From assembly GCF_007565055.1 (NCBI RefSeq), contig NC_044566.1, positions 58,139,332-58,203,331 on the forward strand: a stretch of 64,000 nt of DNA, written 5' to 3'. Positions 12,567 through 23,250 of this stretch are shown in pieces. The position numbers and the translations under genes were made by a program. Each line of letters starts with the position of its first letter. Positions within the stretch are counted from its first letter, which is position 1. Under the pieces are notes generated by a model. It ran no database searches, was not told the DNA's origin, and saw nothing but the letters and a program-made list of their open reading frames with translations. This stretch comes from Rhinopithecus roxellana. Its lineage: Eukaryota > Chordata > Mammalia > Primates > Cercopithecidae.

Positions 12567-13133
12567 CCGTATTGAAGGTCAGCTTATGTAAAAAGAGTAA
12601 GCTACTTAAATTACTTTAAAGAAAAAACGTTAATACCATTATAATGCAAGAAGAACTCAGCAGAGGTCATGCATGTTGTGACAGTGACTCAATGAGGAAT
12701 TTTTAATTGAGAAAGCTGAGGTAGAAATGACGCCAAAGCACCTGTAAGGCAGAGGCAGCTGGAACACCATGCTCCAGCTGGAAGCTGATGTTTTACAATT
12801 CAACTCCAAATTTCTCAAAAGTCTTCATTTAATTTTAAAAGTTTATGCAGATATTTCTTTTACCAACTCTTTATGTGCAATGTGTGCTTTAATATAAACG
12901 AAAATTTCTCCCAAATGTTCAAGTAATATGGACCCTGGAGGTTGGTGTTCCTTGTTTATTCCATGGCTTTTGCTCCCTTGTCTCTTTTTACCACCTAATT
13001 CCATGGTTATCTTCTTTGCACCCCAACCCAGTCCGTAGGCTCATGGGAAGCAGAGATAGAGAAGAGAACACCAGGCTACAGAAAGTGGGAAAGACTTACC
13101 CTAAGCAACACTTTTTAAAAAGGCAAACTTCTG

Positions 13134-13435
13134 GGCCAGTTGTGGTGGCTCAAGCTTGTAATCCCAGCACTTTGGGAGGCCCAGGTAGCTGGATCACAAG
13201 GTCCGGAGTTCGAGACCAGCCTGGCCAACACAGTGAAACCCCGTCCCTCCTAAAAATACAGAAATTAGCTGGGCATGGTGGCGGGCACCTGTAATCACAG
13301 CTACTCGGGAGGCTGAGGTAGGAGAATCGCTTTAACCCGGCAGGTGGAGGTTACAGTGAGTAGAGATAGCACCACTGCACTCCAACCTGGGCAACAGAGC
13401 TAGACTCCATCTCAAAAACAAACAAACAAAAAAAT
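13134..13435 (+). mobile_element. AluS, plus strand, with target-site duplication
   Basis: Complete Alu with a CAAA-rich tail. The flanks GCAAACTTCTGG (about 13122-13133) and GCAAATTTCTGG (13436-13447) are target duplications with one change. Confidence 0.93.
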
Positions 13436-13489
13436 GCAAATTTCTGGATGCTATCCTCAAAATTCTTATGAAAGTTTCTGCATTTTATA

Positions 13490-13590
13490 GTGATAGTGGA
13501 TCCCGGGAATTTGTATTTGTATTTTATTAAGTTTTCAAAGCATATCTGATATAAATAAACTGTGGACTGGACTTTGAGCAAAGCTATTGT
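13490..13590 (+). mobile_element. MER5A-like hAT transposon fragment
   Basis: The text 'atcccgggaatttgtattt ... aactgtggactggactttgagcaa' resembles the 3' half of MER5A. It is short and diverged. Confidence 0.5.
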
Positions 13591-14869
13591 AGCTTTTGGT
13601 CTCAGAGTTCAAAAGTGCATAACCCAAGTCAAGCAATTGACCTCCCTGTTCCTCCCTTTCCTCTGTTGTACAGCAAGAGAGTTGGTTAAGTATACTTGTT
13701 CATTTCTTCCAGTCCCCAAAAGTTGTAATATTCCTTGATCTGCCATATCTGATGGCAAATAAATCACAAGAAATAGAAAATAAAAAGTCACATCCTCTGT
13801 TCTCTAATCACGGGACCCAATCAAGGAAAGATAACCCTGCTTTATTCACAAATAATACTCAAACCTCCTTAATAAAATCCTTTTCCTTTCTAAAAAGTCT
13901 ACTTATTCATACCAGTGCATTAAATTTTCTACTTTTGCAGCTATGAGTCATTTAAATTAAATCTAAGATACTGCAAGAGTGTAGCAGGATAATTGGTCTC
14001 ATGTATTTCATTATTGTGACTGTCACAGCTGTACCCTGAAATTTTCAATGTAATTTATTTATTCATTAACTGAGAAATCTATGAAAATGTTTTATATTAA
14101 TTACATTTTAAAAACTCTCATTACAGCATTTATATTATTTTCAAGGAGTTGTTTTATTCTTCTCCCAACAAACAAACCTATATGCCATTACACCTAGGAT
14201 AATCACAAAGACATAGATATTTTTGGATTAAAATCTAAAACTTTGGCCAGAGCAAGGGGAGCATGTGAGGAACAGATAGGAGCTGGTGACAGAGCAGCCA
14301 CAGGATGAGACATTCAAATTCCAAAATTTACTTGTTATTTTTTCCTATTAAATGCAGTTGTTAATAACAGTATAAAAAGTGTAGAAAAAAAAAAAGAAAA
14401 GAGAAAATCTAGATGTAATTGATATCTAGCAGCAGTAGTCTGTGAAGACAAAAATCAGTGCTATGCAAATAGATCAACATCCCCGATCTCCCATGTTTCC
14501 AGCACATTCAGATCGGGAGCTGAATCATCCCTCACTTCTTTTGCCCCAACGAGACTGCTAAGAGATACGAAGAAGAAAGAGACCACGTTGGAGACAAACC
14601 TATGGGAGAAGCAGGGTAGAGAGTAGAAATGGGTGTCATAAAGACCAGGAAATTTTGAAAAGCCTGTGCTTCAAGGAACGCCGTATCACTCCAGAGGAGC
14701 AGGAAGGAGAGCTCTTTCCTCTGTGCACACACATTCAAGGAGTCTATTTGGTCCTCAGAAAGAAATAGCAGGCTGCAGGAGTGAGAGCTTCTGGCAGTCC
14801 CTGGCTGCATCTTGCAGTGACACTCACCATCTTAAATTTCTGGCTTTCCTTCCACTCCCATCCACAAAG
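13591..14869. other. Single-copy stretch without recognised gene
   Basis: No gene, RNA or repeat family recognised. Overlapping open frames of 60-92 codons occur on both strands (for example 13609-13791 and 14532-14810) but show no known motif, signal or conserved pattern. A short A-rich run is at 14384-14402. Confidence 0.5.
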
Positions 14870-15245
14870 GATTGAGGGAGTAAGTTGACATCCTCCCTTT
14901 TATTTAAAGAAGAGTGTCAATGACTAAGTAATGAGAACTCCAACATCTAGAGATTTCACAGAAGAAAAGAAGTCCTCAATTTCAGAAATAGCAAAGAGTC
15001 AGATGAGGACCAGGAGAGGAAATATTTTGAGAAAGGAATGGGAGACAAGTTTTTGTGCCATGGAGATGTAAAGTAAATTGTTGGTCACTGACCTTTCGAA
15101 GGAAAAACAAGCTCGTGGTGGCTGACCTGATACTTTAAGAAAATGTGCCTGCTGCAAAGAAATGCCAGGCCAGCAGAGTGCCCATACCTGTTTAGAGTGG
15201 GAACTGTACCTCTATTTTATCTGTTATTGGCCAAATTTATCTCAG
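14870..15245 (+). repeat. Diverged direct duplication, copy 1
   Basis: About 370 bp that align by eye over their whole length with 16805-17170, in the same orientation. Shared blocks include 'aaagaagagtgtcaatgac', 'tttgagaaaggaatggg' and 'tggtggctgacctga'. No known repeat family recognised. Either a local duplication or two copies of an unfamiliar interspersed element. Confidence 0.8.
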
Positions 15246-15519
15246 GTCCTGGGTTGATGAGTCAGAAAAATGGATAGCTGCAGTTTTTAAATTAAAGAAC
15301 AATAGTAAGTGTTGTCTGCCAATTCAGTGATTGAAGAGTTTCATAGGAGGAAGGGGCCTTTCAAAGGCATTTCTTTGAGTTTATATCCTTGCTGCACCCA
15401 CCTCACTACAGCGGGGATGACTCCCTTTCCTAGATTCCATTTCCTACACTTGCATATAGCCAGATTTCTTATGCCATTCTGTATGGGATGTGGAGTTATC
15501 CTTAACAATATGAATAATA

Positions 15520-16480
15520 AGATGCTATGGTATTGATGACCTTGGCAGGAAGCTGATGGCACACTCAAAAGGGATTACGGCATGGGATTTAAAGAAGGGG
15601 CTTTTTATAAAGACATGGGCACAGTTAAGGGAAAGGCACATGGGGTGCCAAACTGCACCACGAGCCAGAAACAGGGCAGGGTGTGTCATCACCACCTCTT
15701 GACCTGAAGGGCAAGGAGAGAGAATAGTTACCAACACCTGAAGAGAGCTTAACTGTAGGAGAGGGCTGCCTGACAGAAACAGCAGAGAAAAGCAATGGTT
15801 GTTAGCTCAGGCCCACTGTGGAGGGAGCTGGGAAGTAAATACCCAGATCTCTCCTGCTCACTGCTCTCAGGAATCCTGCTGGCTCCTCTCTCCCTCCTTC
15901 TGCACCCTCCATGAATCCTAGTAGTCAGACTCCAAGGGTACAGAACAGGGTGAGAGGGCAGAGAGTAGATCTGGAAGGCAAATAAGTGGAAGACACCCTG
16001 CAAGGCTGGACAGTATATAAAATCTGACCTTCCAAAAGGAAAAGATGAAGCTTTTTGCCTGTAGAGATCTGGTATAGACCTGGCATCTCCCCGATGCTTA
16101 TCCACCTGTGCTCTAGATTGGCTGACTGTGCATTCTTCTTCACTGCCTATTCGTGGCTCCCTTGCAGCTGTGAAGGAAGGAGAGAGCAGTAAGTTCCAGC
16201 TCAGGGAACATAGGCAGAAATCTACTGTGGAAATTCTGAAAAAATTTTATTTTCCTGATCAAACGTACGGAGAAGCTAGTGATGTCTTTCCCCTTATTCT
16301 TGCTTGTAACAGGTATCTGATGTCAACAGTAGGGAAACTAGCTTGCAAAAAAGGTAACAAGAATGAGCGATGCTGGTCCTGATATTGTCAAGCCATTGAT
16401 CTGATGCCAACCTTGCCTACCTCCAGATATTTTAAATGAAAAAAAAAAAAAAAAAAACCCTAACTCTGATTGGCTTCTAA
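15520..16480 (+). mobile_element. Possible LTR-type interspersed repeat remnant
   Basis: Parts resemble an LTR-like family seen elsewhere in primate DNA: 'cacactcaaaagggatta', 'tttataaagacatgggc' and 'gatgctggtcctgatattg'. There is an A-run at 16440-16458, where such LTRs have their polyadenylation region. Family and limits are uncertain, and it may be two elements. The overlapping open frames (15525-16143 minus, 16128-16382 plus) have no recognisable protein content. Confidence 0.3.
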
Positions 16481-16757
16481 GTCTTGGTAAATTAGGGACT
16501 TGGTGTTTGATCAGACATGGACTAGAGTGAAGTCTGTGCAATCCTTACACTGCTCTCAGGAGCAGTGGGGTGAAAGATGCCATTTACTGACATAACAAGG
16601 AAGTTGTTCCTTGTTCCTTGAAGAAACAAGGAAGATGAAGCAGATTTAGGGAGAAAGTCCAACATTAAGATTCATTAGGTAAAACTGGTGCATCTGTGAG
16701 TCATCTATGAGGACATACAGATTGATAAGTCGCATTTTTGTGTCTAATACAAATTAG

Positions 16758-16811
16758 GAATACAAATTTAGGAATGTGTTATATGATGATAATTCAAGCC
16801 CTCTGAGTCAG
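16758..16811 (+). other. Weak candidate exon, 54 nt
   Basis: Preceded by TTAG, followed by a good donor (CAG|GTGAGA), and open in one frame throughout (18 codons, phase 0 to 0: EYKFRNVLYDDNSSPLSQ). The acceptor is weak because the last dozen bases before AG are A-rich. The sequence borders the duplicated block 16805-17170. Not recognised; included because it could splice in phase to the segment at 17279. Confidence 0.12.
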
Positions 16812-17170
16812 GTGAGATCTTCTATTTTACTTAAAGAAGAGTGTCAATGACCCAGTTATATCAACTCTAACATTTAGACATTTCACAGAAGAGAAGCCCC
16901 CAAAGGTAGAGATGGCAAAACAAGCAAAAAATAAATAGAGGCCATGAGAGGAAACATTTTGAGAAAGGAATGGGCAACAGGTTTTGATGTTATGGAGCTG
17001 TAAAGTAAGACATTGATGTTCACTGATCTTTAGATGAAAAAACTAGTTGATGGTGGCTGACCTGACAGTTCCAAGAAGTGTGTCTATTATAGAGAAAATA
17101 TCATACCCAGCATAGCTCTTCTCTGTGGGAAATGTGCCCCAGCGTTATTTGTTACTGGCATAATTTAGAT
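16805..17170 (+). repeat. Diverged direct duplication, copy 2
   Basis: Partner of 14870-15245, about 1.6 kb downstream of it and in the same orientation, with similarity over about 370 bp including shared blocks up to 19 bases. Confidence 0.8.
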
Positions 17171-17278
17171 ATTAACTAAGAATAAAGATAAGGATATTAA
17201 TGAAGAATAAAGACAAGGAATTTTTTTTGCTCCTTGTTCCATCTGCTAATGTTCTTCTTCTTATTCTTGTTTTTACAG

Positions 17279-17368
17279 TCTTCTGGGACATCTGGTCATG
17301 AAGAAATTATGAAAAAGAAAGAAACAGAGAAAGAGAAAAGAAAAAAGGAAGAAAGAAAGAGAAAATGT
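17279..17368 (+). other. Candidate exon with Lys/Glu-rich frame, 90 nt
   Basis: A strong acceptor (long TTCTTC/TTTTT pyrimidine tract ending ACAG at 17278) is followed by a fully open 90-nt segment and a fair donor (TGT|GTAAGG). The frame is phase 0 at both ends and starts SSGTSGHEEIMKKKETEKEK, a charged, coiled-coil-like composition. The purine-rich AAAG/GAAA make-up could equally be simple low-complexity DNA, which always looks open and Lys/Glu-rich. No gene recognised. Confidence 0.2.
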
Positions 17369-17609
17369 GTAAGGAAAAGTAAAAGAAATGAGGAATCAAT
17401 GTCGATTTCTTGTTACCAGAATGTTATGATTGAGTTAAAAGCATGGCTTTAAATGTTGAGATAGAAATTACAACTTTTAATTAAAACTCAAATGCTTTCT
17501 CTACTCTTTGTCATTAGAAGGACTGACCAAGAGCTAGAAACCATGGTGAAACTGGGTGAGGAATGGAGGCTCTGACAGACTATCATTAAGATGATTGAAG
17601 CTTATAGAC

Positions 17610-17752
17610 AAAGAGTTGAAGGTACATCTGCCTGCCACTTATTAAATAGTAATTTGGGGTAAGTTACTTAATTCTTCTGAGACTTGAAAGCTCATTTGTA
17701 AGATGGAGACAAGAATGACTTCCTTAAGGATGAATTGTGAAGATAAACTGCA
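17610..17752 (+). mobile_element. MIR fragment
   Basis: Sense MIR text: 'tgccacttattaaa..', 'ttggggtaagttacttaa', 'tctgagacttgaaagctc' and 'gtaagatggaga'. Confidence 0.75.
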
Positions 17753-18021
17753 AACAGGGCCTTGAACTCATTCCTAAGACTCTCCCCAAACTTCCCTCCT
17801 TGAGTCTAGGGCCTTCAGTGTGGGGTCTTCTGGAACTTCATCATTCTTTACCCCTTGATTTCTCAGGGTACTGGTGTTCAGATATCCCTCAGGATGTGCC
17901 CCTCATTGCATTGAATTTGGCTGTGTTTCACTTCACTTTCATGGCAAGTAAGATCTTGATTTCCTGGGATGGCCTGAGTGAAATAAAATTTGGAAATACA
18001 AAAAAAAAAAAAAAAAAAAAA
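17753..18021 (+). pseudogene. Possible 3' end of a processed retrocopy with poly(A)
   Basis: AATAAA at 17982-17987 is followed 12 bases later by an uninterrupted run of 22 A (18000-18021), the arrangement left by retroposition of a polyadenylated RNA. The body upstream is not a recognised L1 or Alu. The 5' limit is unclear, and the MIR at 17610-17752 could even be part of the copied RNA. I found no clear target duplication. A plus-strand open frame (17737-18108) crosses it but is interrupted in sense by the poly(A). Parent gene unknown. Confidence 0.35.
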
Positions 18022-18317
18022 TCCTGTAAGGGAAGAATATACTTCTGGCATAAAGTCATCTCAACCTGTGATGCGTTAGGACTTAGTGCATTCAGCATCT
18101 TCTGCTGACATCAGTTCTAACATTCATTGTCAGCTGCTGCTTTTGTCAGCATGACATAAAAGTCAGCAGTGATATTATTCTACCGTTGATTTAGTGCTGT
18201 TTCTGCCTGTGTATCACCAAACCACACTTAGGTTTAGTTATGGTTATATTTAACCTTATTATAAGTAAACCTTTTAAAGCATAACAAGAAAGAATCCTTT
18301 TGCTCAGTGAGATGAAT

Positions 18318-18319
<2 letters not shown>

Positions 18320-18353
<34 letters not shown>

Positions 18354-18662
18354 TTATTTATTTATTTATTTATTTATTTTGAGACAGTGTCTCATTCTGT
18401 CACCCAGGCTGGAGTGCAGTGGCGCAATCTCAGCTCACTGCAACCTCTGCTTCCCACTCTCAAGCAATTCTCCTGCCTCAGCCTCCCGAGTAGCTGGGAT
18501 TAGAGGCGCATGCCACTACCGCCCAGCTAATTTTTGTATTTCTAGTAGAGATGGGGTTTCATCACATTGGCCAGGCTGGTCTTGAACTCCTGACCTCAAA
18601 TGATCCACCTTCCTTGGCCTCCCAGAGTGCTGGGATTACAGGTGTGAGCCACAGCGCCTGGC
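18320..18662 (-). mobile_element. AluS, minus strand, with long TTTA tail
   Basis: Complete antisense Alu. Its A-tail has become a (TTTA)n microsatellite at 18320-18380. Target duplications CAGTGAGATGAATTT (18305-18319) and CAGTGAGATGAGTTT (18663-18677) flank it. Confidence 0.95.
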
Positions 18663-18954
18663 CAGTGAGATGAGTTTTTATGACTGCTGAATGCTTCAGG
18701 TTTGTTTCAAGATTCTGTAGGAAGACAGTGTGCTTGATAACGCTAACCCTAGGTTCGCATTTTGCAACATAGCTCCCATTCTCCTCAGGTCTTCGATGGT
18801 AGCATCATCTTGAAGCAATTAGATGAAACTTTCTTATTTTCATTCGAAGAAACATTTAAAGTCACATGCATTTTAATGAAGTTATCAAGAGCATTATCTC
18901 TATAATCCAGAAGTAAGAAACACCATTTATTTGACATACATAATTTTGTACTGT

Positions 18955-19130
18955 CTACTATATTTATAGCCCTGGTTTAAATATAATGATGATGCAGAAA
19001 ATAATCAGTAGATTCTGTCTTTATGTGTTTATATTCTTTAGAAAAGATAAGACAAGCAAATGATTTTACACCGGCAATATAGCAAATAACGTATAATCTG
19101 CTAAGGGGAGTTAGAGAAAGAAAAGTTCAT
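18955..19130 (-). mobile_element. Possible L2 remnant, antisense
   Basis: Text such as 'gattctgtctttatgtgtttatattctttag' and 'gataagacaagcaaatgatt' resembles antisense L2 3' sequence. Highly diverged. Confidence 0.4.
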
Positions 19131-19294
19131 TTTTAGTGGGAAAGATTGCAGCTACAAGACGAAATCTAGATTCATTAGAGTCTAAACTACATTGCAGTCT
19201 TCATCACTCCTTGCCTCTCTGTTTCCGTGTGTACTGGTGTTTAGGTATTCCTCTAATATAGGCTCTATTCCTAAATAACCATATGTTTTTGTAT

Positions 19295-19670
19295 CTCTGA
19301 GTCCTTGCTCATTCTGCTTCTTTTCCCCAAAATGCCCTTATCCACCCAGTAAAGACTATTCGTTCTTTAAAGGCCAATTATTTTGTTGCCTCCCCTGTGA
19401 TGGTTTCACTAACACCTCCCTTAATCATTCTGACCTATGGATTCCCAGGACATCTCATCAATAACTGTTAAAGCACTTATATTTCATGATGATTCACTTT
19501 GCATGATGGATGATAGAGTTATCTTTTTAATGTGTGGATCTCCTCCCCCTACAATGAGAGCTCTGATAAGGAAAAGATTTTGACCTATTTATCATTGTAT
19601 CTCCAACAACTAACAAAATTTCTGCAGTACAATAAATGCCCATAGTAAATGTCTGTGGAATAAGATAGCA
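19295..19670 (+). mobile_element. L2 element, 3' end, sense
   Basis: Clear L2 3' text: 'tccttgctcattctgcttc', 'cccaaaatgccctta', 'aatgagagctctgataagg', 'tttatcattgtatctccaac' and a degraded 'aataaatgcccatagtaaatg' ending. Confidence 0.85.
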
Positions 19671-19904
19671 TTTATGTTAGGCTTTGACAGATAGTATATT
19701 GGCCAGATACATGTATATCAAATAACCAGGCTAGTATCTGTCTGCTTAGAGCAGGAGTTTGTGTCTTCAGAATGCAAAGTACATAGATACTTCTTTCTCC
19801 ATTTATCTAAGAATTGAGGGATGGTGTAGTAAAAAGAGACAGACAACATAAGCTGTAGGACTAAAATTTAGAAAATCTCTTCACCTTTCCTGGTTTTCTT
19901 TCTC

Positions 19905-20020
19905 CCTTTCTTTCCTTCTTCCTTCCTTCCTTCCTTCCTTCCTTCCTTCCTTCCTTCCTTCCTTCCTTCCTTCCTTCCTTCCTTCCTTCCTTCCTTCCTT
20001 CCTTCCTTCCTTCCTTCCTC
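19905..20020. repeat. (CTTC)n microsatellite, about 100 bp
   Basis: Nearly pure TTCC repeat. It forms a long homopyrimidine/homopurine mirror tract, able in principle to form triplex (H-)DNA. On the minus strand it reads as a (GRKE)n open frame (19861-20211), which is an artefact. Confidence 0.98.
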
Positions 20021-21434
20021 TTTTTAACTTGAAGAGAGAAGGGACTGAAGATGGGGGACTTCACAGTATTTTTCTTAATCTCTGGAAGGGTCCTATTCCA
20101 GAGATTGAACTTGTCTCTGTGCGTGCACAGGCCTGTATCCTTATGTGTGATTGAGTTTGCTGTGCAGAAAGGTGAAACCAAATGGGGCTGAATAAAAGAA
20201 AGACAAATCAATGAGTGGCATCAAGTGGTGGGGTACAAATTTCATGGTGGTCCATTTTATAGTGGACTTTCTGTCTCCTACACTTCAGGAGATCACACAA
20301 GGTAATAAAGTAGTAATAATCAACTGCCAATTTACATTGTAATAATGAAATGTGCAGGGAATGCAAAATGAGGGCTATGTCTCCACTGAGGACGTTTATC
20401 AATGTTGTGAAATTGTCCATTTGAAAAGCTATAATACCTCTGTTGAATTTAGATTGTCAGAAGGCTGAAGAATCTTTTATTTTTGCATATTTTCTAGATG
20501 AAATAAGTCCTGAGTATTTATTTTACCCCAGGATGTAAAGGAAGAGGTCCTCAGTTGTTCTTCACAGGAATCCTAGAAGCCCTGAGATGGACAGCCTAAC
20601 ATCGGAGCTGGTGGAATTGCTGTACAATTAGTCAGGTGATGTAGAAAAAGATCTAGCCTCTTGGGATAAGAATAGGATCACTATAAAAGAAACAGAAACC
20701 GAGACACCTGCACCTTCAGCTGGTAGAGCTAGCTTCCTAATGATGCTTAAGAGATGTCTGTCTCTTTGACAGATTCCACTGGGAAGAAAGGGTCTGCCTG
20801 TTAGCGTGTTCAAGAAGCACAGATGGGCATTGTATGTGAGACTCAGAGTTTGACATTGGAGACAGATTCCCCTCTGAAGAACCAATAATAAAGGCCTATG
20901 GCAAGGTTTAGGAATTTTAAAGGGGGAGAGAAAAGAATACAAGTGCTGGAAGACTTTTGTGCGTTCTAATAGTAAGATGACAATTATCAATTGTTAGAAA
21001 AGAAGTCCAAAGAAATTGGGGTGAAAGTTTAAGTGCTATAAGAAATAGAATATTTTAAAGGCTACATATGTTTCATAGATTCAAGATAGAAATTCAAATA
21101 ACATAGTATTGTGCTATATGATATGATTTATTCATATGCATTCTCATTTTTAATAGAGTAAAAATAACTTTCTAATGGAATTGCAGAGGATAAAACAACT
21201 CTAAGCATAAAACGACTTAAGGGGTGTCTGCTGTCATATCACTGTTAGTCAGATATCAGAAAGCTGTGGAAATTGCACAAAAGTTACTCTTTAGATGGGG
21301 TTAACACCTTCCAACACAAAACTCTACCATTGGGTGAATTTAAAAAAAAACATGATGAATGAATACATTATCTGAGAATAGGGGAAACAAAAGTAGCACA
21401 ATCCTTTGACAACCTTTTATTTTGCTTTTCCCAG
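20021..21434. other. Single-copy stretch without recognised gene
   Basis: No repeat family or gene recognised. The 120-codon minus-strand open frame at 20628-20990 shows no motif I know. A strong pyrimidine tract and CAG close the stretch (21405-21434). Confidence 0.5.
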
Positions 21435-21578
21435 GCTGGGTCCTCGTTGCTCCTCTGGACTTTGTAAATATGGTCCTAAGAGCTCCTTGGCCTGCTGTCT
21501 TCACCTACCACATGGAGACCCTAATCATCATACCTGACTTTATTACTAGTTCATGCTCACAAGAGCCCTTGGAGGAAG
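21435..21578 (+). other. Candidate exon, 144 nt, partly MIR-derived
   Basis: Preceded by a very good acceptor (TTTTATTTTGCTTTTCCCAG) and open for 48 codons (phase 1 to 1) up to a moderate donor, AAG|GTAGGG. The 3' third overlaps an antisense MIR whose own text supplies the donor-like GTAGG. Translation begins WVLVAPLDFVNMVLRAPWP; not recognised. Confidence 0.18.
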
Positions 21579-21685
21579 GTAGGGAAGGGATGATTATCCC
21601 GTTTGGAGCACTAGAGAGAGATTCAAGCCAGGGTCACAGAAAGAATGCAAAAACTAAGGCCAGAACTCAGATTTTCTGACTCATA
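21525..21685 (-). mobile_element. MIR fragment, antisense
   Basis: Antisense MIR pattern: 'actttattactagttcatgctcacaagagcc', 'gatgattatcccg' and 'gccagaactcagattttctgactc'. Confidence 0.6.
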
Positions 21686-21846
21686 TATTTTTTCTGTCTT
21701 CTTTGCTACCTGCTGTGCTTGAGTTACGTACCCCCAAGCATATCTGATTATGCCACTGTTCTGATTAAACACCTTCAATGATTCCCTCCTTCATGTTGCA
21801 TCACATCAGCTCTCCTGAGTTTGTTACATAAAGCAGTCTGCACAGC
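21686..21846 (+). mobile_element. L2 remnant, sense (part 1, split by Alu)
   Basis: Diverged L2 text ('tctgattatgccactgttctgattaaacaccttcaatgattccc'). It continues after the Alu at 22140. Confidence 0.7.
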
Positions 21847-21857
21847 GGCTCTGTCTT

Positions 21858-22131
21858 GGGAGTCTCACTGTATTGCCCAGGCTGGAGGGCAGTGATGTGA
21901 TTTCTGCTCACTACAAGTCCACCTCCCAGGTTCAAGCAGTTCTCCCACCTCGGCCTCCCAAGTAGCTGAGATTGCAGACATGTGCCACCATGTCCGGCTA
22001 ATTTTTGTATTTTTAGTAGAGACAGGGGCTCACCTTGCTGGCCAGGCTGGTCTCAAACTCCTAACCTCAAATAATCCAGCTGCCTCAACCTCTTAAAGTG
22101 CTGGGATTACAGGCATGAGCCACTGTACCGT
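21858..22131 (-). mobile_element. Alu, minus strand, tail lost
   Basis: Antisense Alu lacking its poly(A). Target duplications GGCTCTGTCTT (21847-21857) and GGCTGTGTCTT (22132-22142) mark the ends. It inserted into an L2. Confidence 0.92.
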
Positions 22132-22139
22132 GGCTGTGT

Positions 22140-22500
22140 CTTTGCCATCATTTTCCCTCATGCACTTCCCATTGGAGAAGCCACACCTACCCTGGACATC
22201 CCTGTTCCTGTGTTCTTCCCTCTTTCTGAAATACTCCTCTCTCTTCCGAATCTCTTCCTCATATCCTGAAGCAAGACTCTTACTATTCCTGTTGCTTCCG
22301 TTGCACTTTGTAATAGCTTTTGTTTTAGCACTGGCCAGAGTCTCTCTTGAAATTAGAAGTATTTGTTTATATGCCTGTATACTTCGCCAGACTGTGAGTG
22401 CTTGGAGCACAGATTCTCCTATTTATTTTCTCAGCTTTGTGTCTCCATAGTTCCTACAAATTGTGCCTTGCAGATAGATGCTCATTAAATATCTCTTGAA
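22140..22500 (+). mobile_element. L2 remnant, sense (part 2, 3' end)
   Basis: Continues 21686-21846. Text includes 'cagactgtgagtgcttggagcacag', 'tgtgtctccatagttcc' and 'tgctcattaaatatctcttgaa'. The stretch 22190-22500 is unusually similar to 25195-25440. Confidence 0.8.
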
Positions 22501-23024
22501 ATCTAACATCTATTGAACAGTTATCTTGTATTATTAGTTAACTTTCAGTCATACATACTTTTTCCATTGAATTAAATTACAACTTTTTGAATATGATTCT
22601 TCTACATTGTAGGAAAATACTTGAAAGTATTATGATTGAAATTTGGGTGATATAATGAGAAGTAATATATATAAGAGAAGGCTTTTTTAAAGTTTTGCAC
22701 CAAAACTTTGTGTCTGTGACTTATTTAATGACAATTATTAAGTTGCTTCTACTACTACTGGGTTAGGTAATATAGAGAACAATTTATTTTACTGATCTTC
22801 ATTATCAAATTCCAAAAGATAATAAATATTTTAAGGAGAGAGTAACAAATATTTCACTTGATGATGACATTAGGATTTTACCAAGATTCTTGTATATTTT
22901 GGAAAACTGCATCCAGAATTTACTAAGAGAATATAAGATTCTTCATGCTACCAGATAATGTGCAGGATATTGCAACTTTCAGAGGGAATATTCTGTAAAA
23001 TCCGCACATATTAATCACAGACAT

Positions 23025-23250
23025 ATTTTGAGGGCTTATGCATTAGTCACAGTCTTCTAAAGCTTACCACATGTTACTTCATTTTTGTGACGACTTTTAA
23101 GTTTGCTATTACCTTCCCCATTATTTTACAGATGAGGAAACTAAGACAGTGTTTATGTAACTTGCTCGAAGTCACACAACCTCTAATGGCAGAGATGGGT
23201 TTTGAGTCCAGCCAGTCTGACTCCTGGTGCTGCACACTGGTCCACTAGTT
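23025..23250 (-). mobile_element. MIR, antisense
   Basis: Long, well preserved antisense MIR: 'ttacagatgaggaaactaag', 'aacttgctcgaagtcacac' and 'ttttgagtccagccagtctgactcc'. Confidence 0.9.

Noticed and set aside
13016..13294. Frame containing Alu-type peptide (GPVVVAQACNPSTLGG)
   Set aside because: Alu translation; likewise 18379-18585, 27474-27743, 28077-28382, 37298-37644, 40324-40605, 44546-44833, 47846-48142 and 48826-49377.
16590..16640. Short inverted repeats of AACAAGGAA/TTCCTTGTT
   Set aside because: Small hairpin of a kind expected by chance; no RNA-gene context.
17640..17660. GTAAGT donor-like site
   Set aside because: It is ordinary MIR sequence ('ggggtaagttactt').
19861..20211. 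Minus-strand frame with repeated GRKE
   Set aside because: Translation of the (CTTC)n microsatellite.
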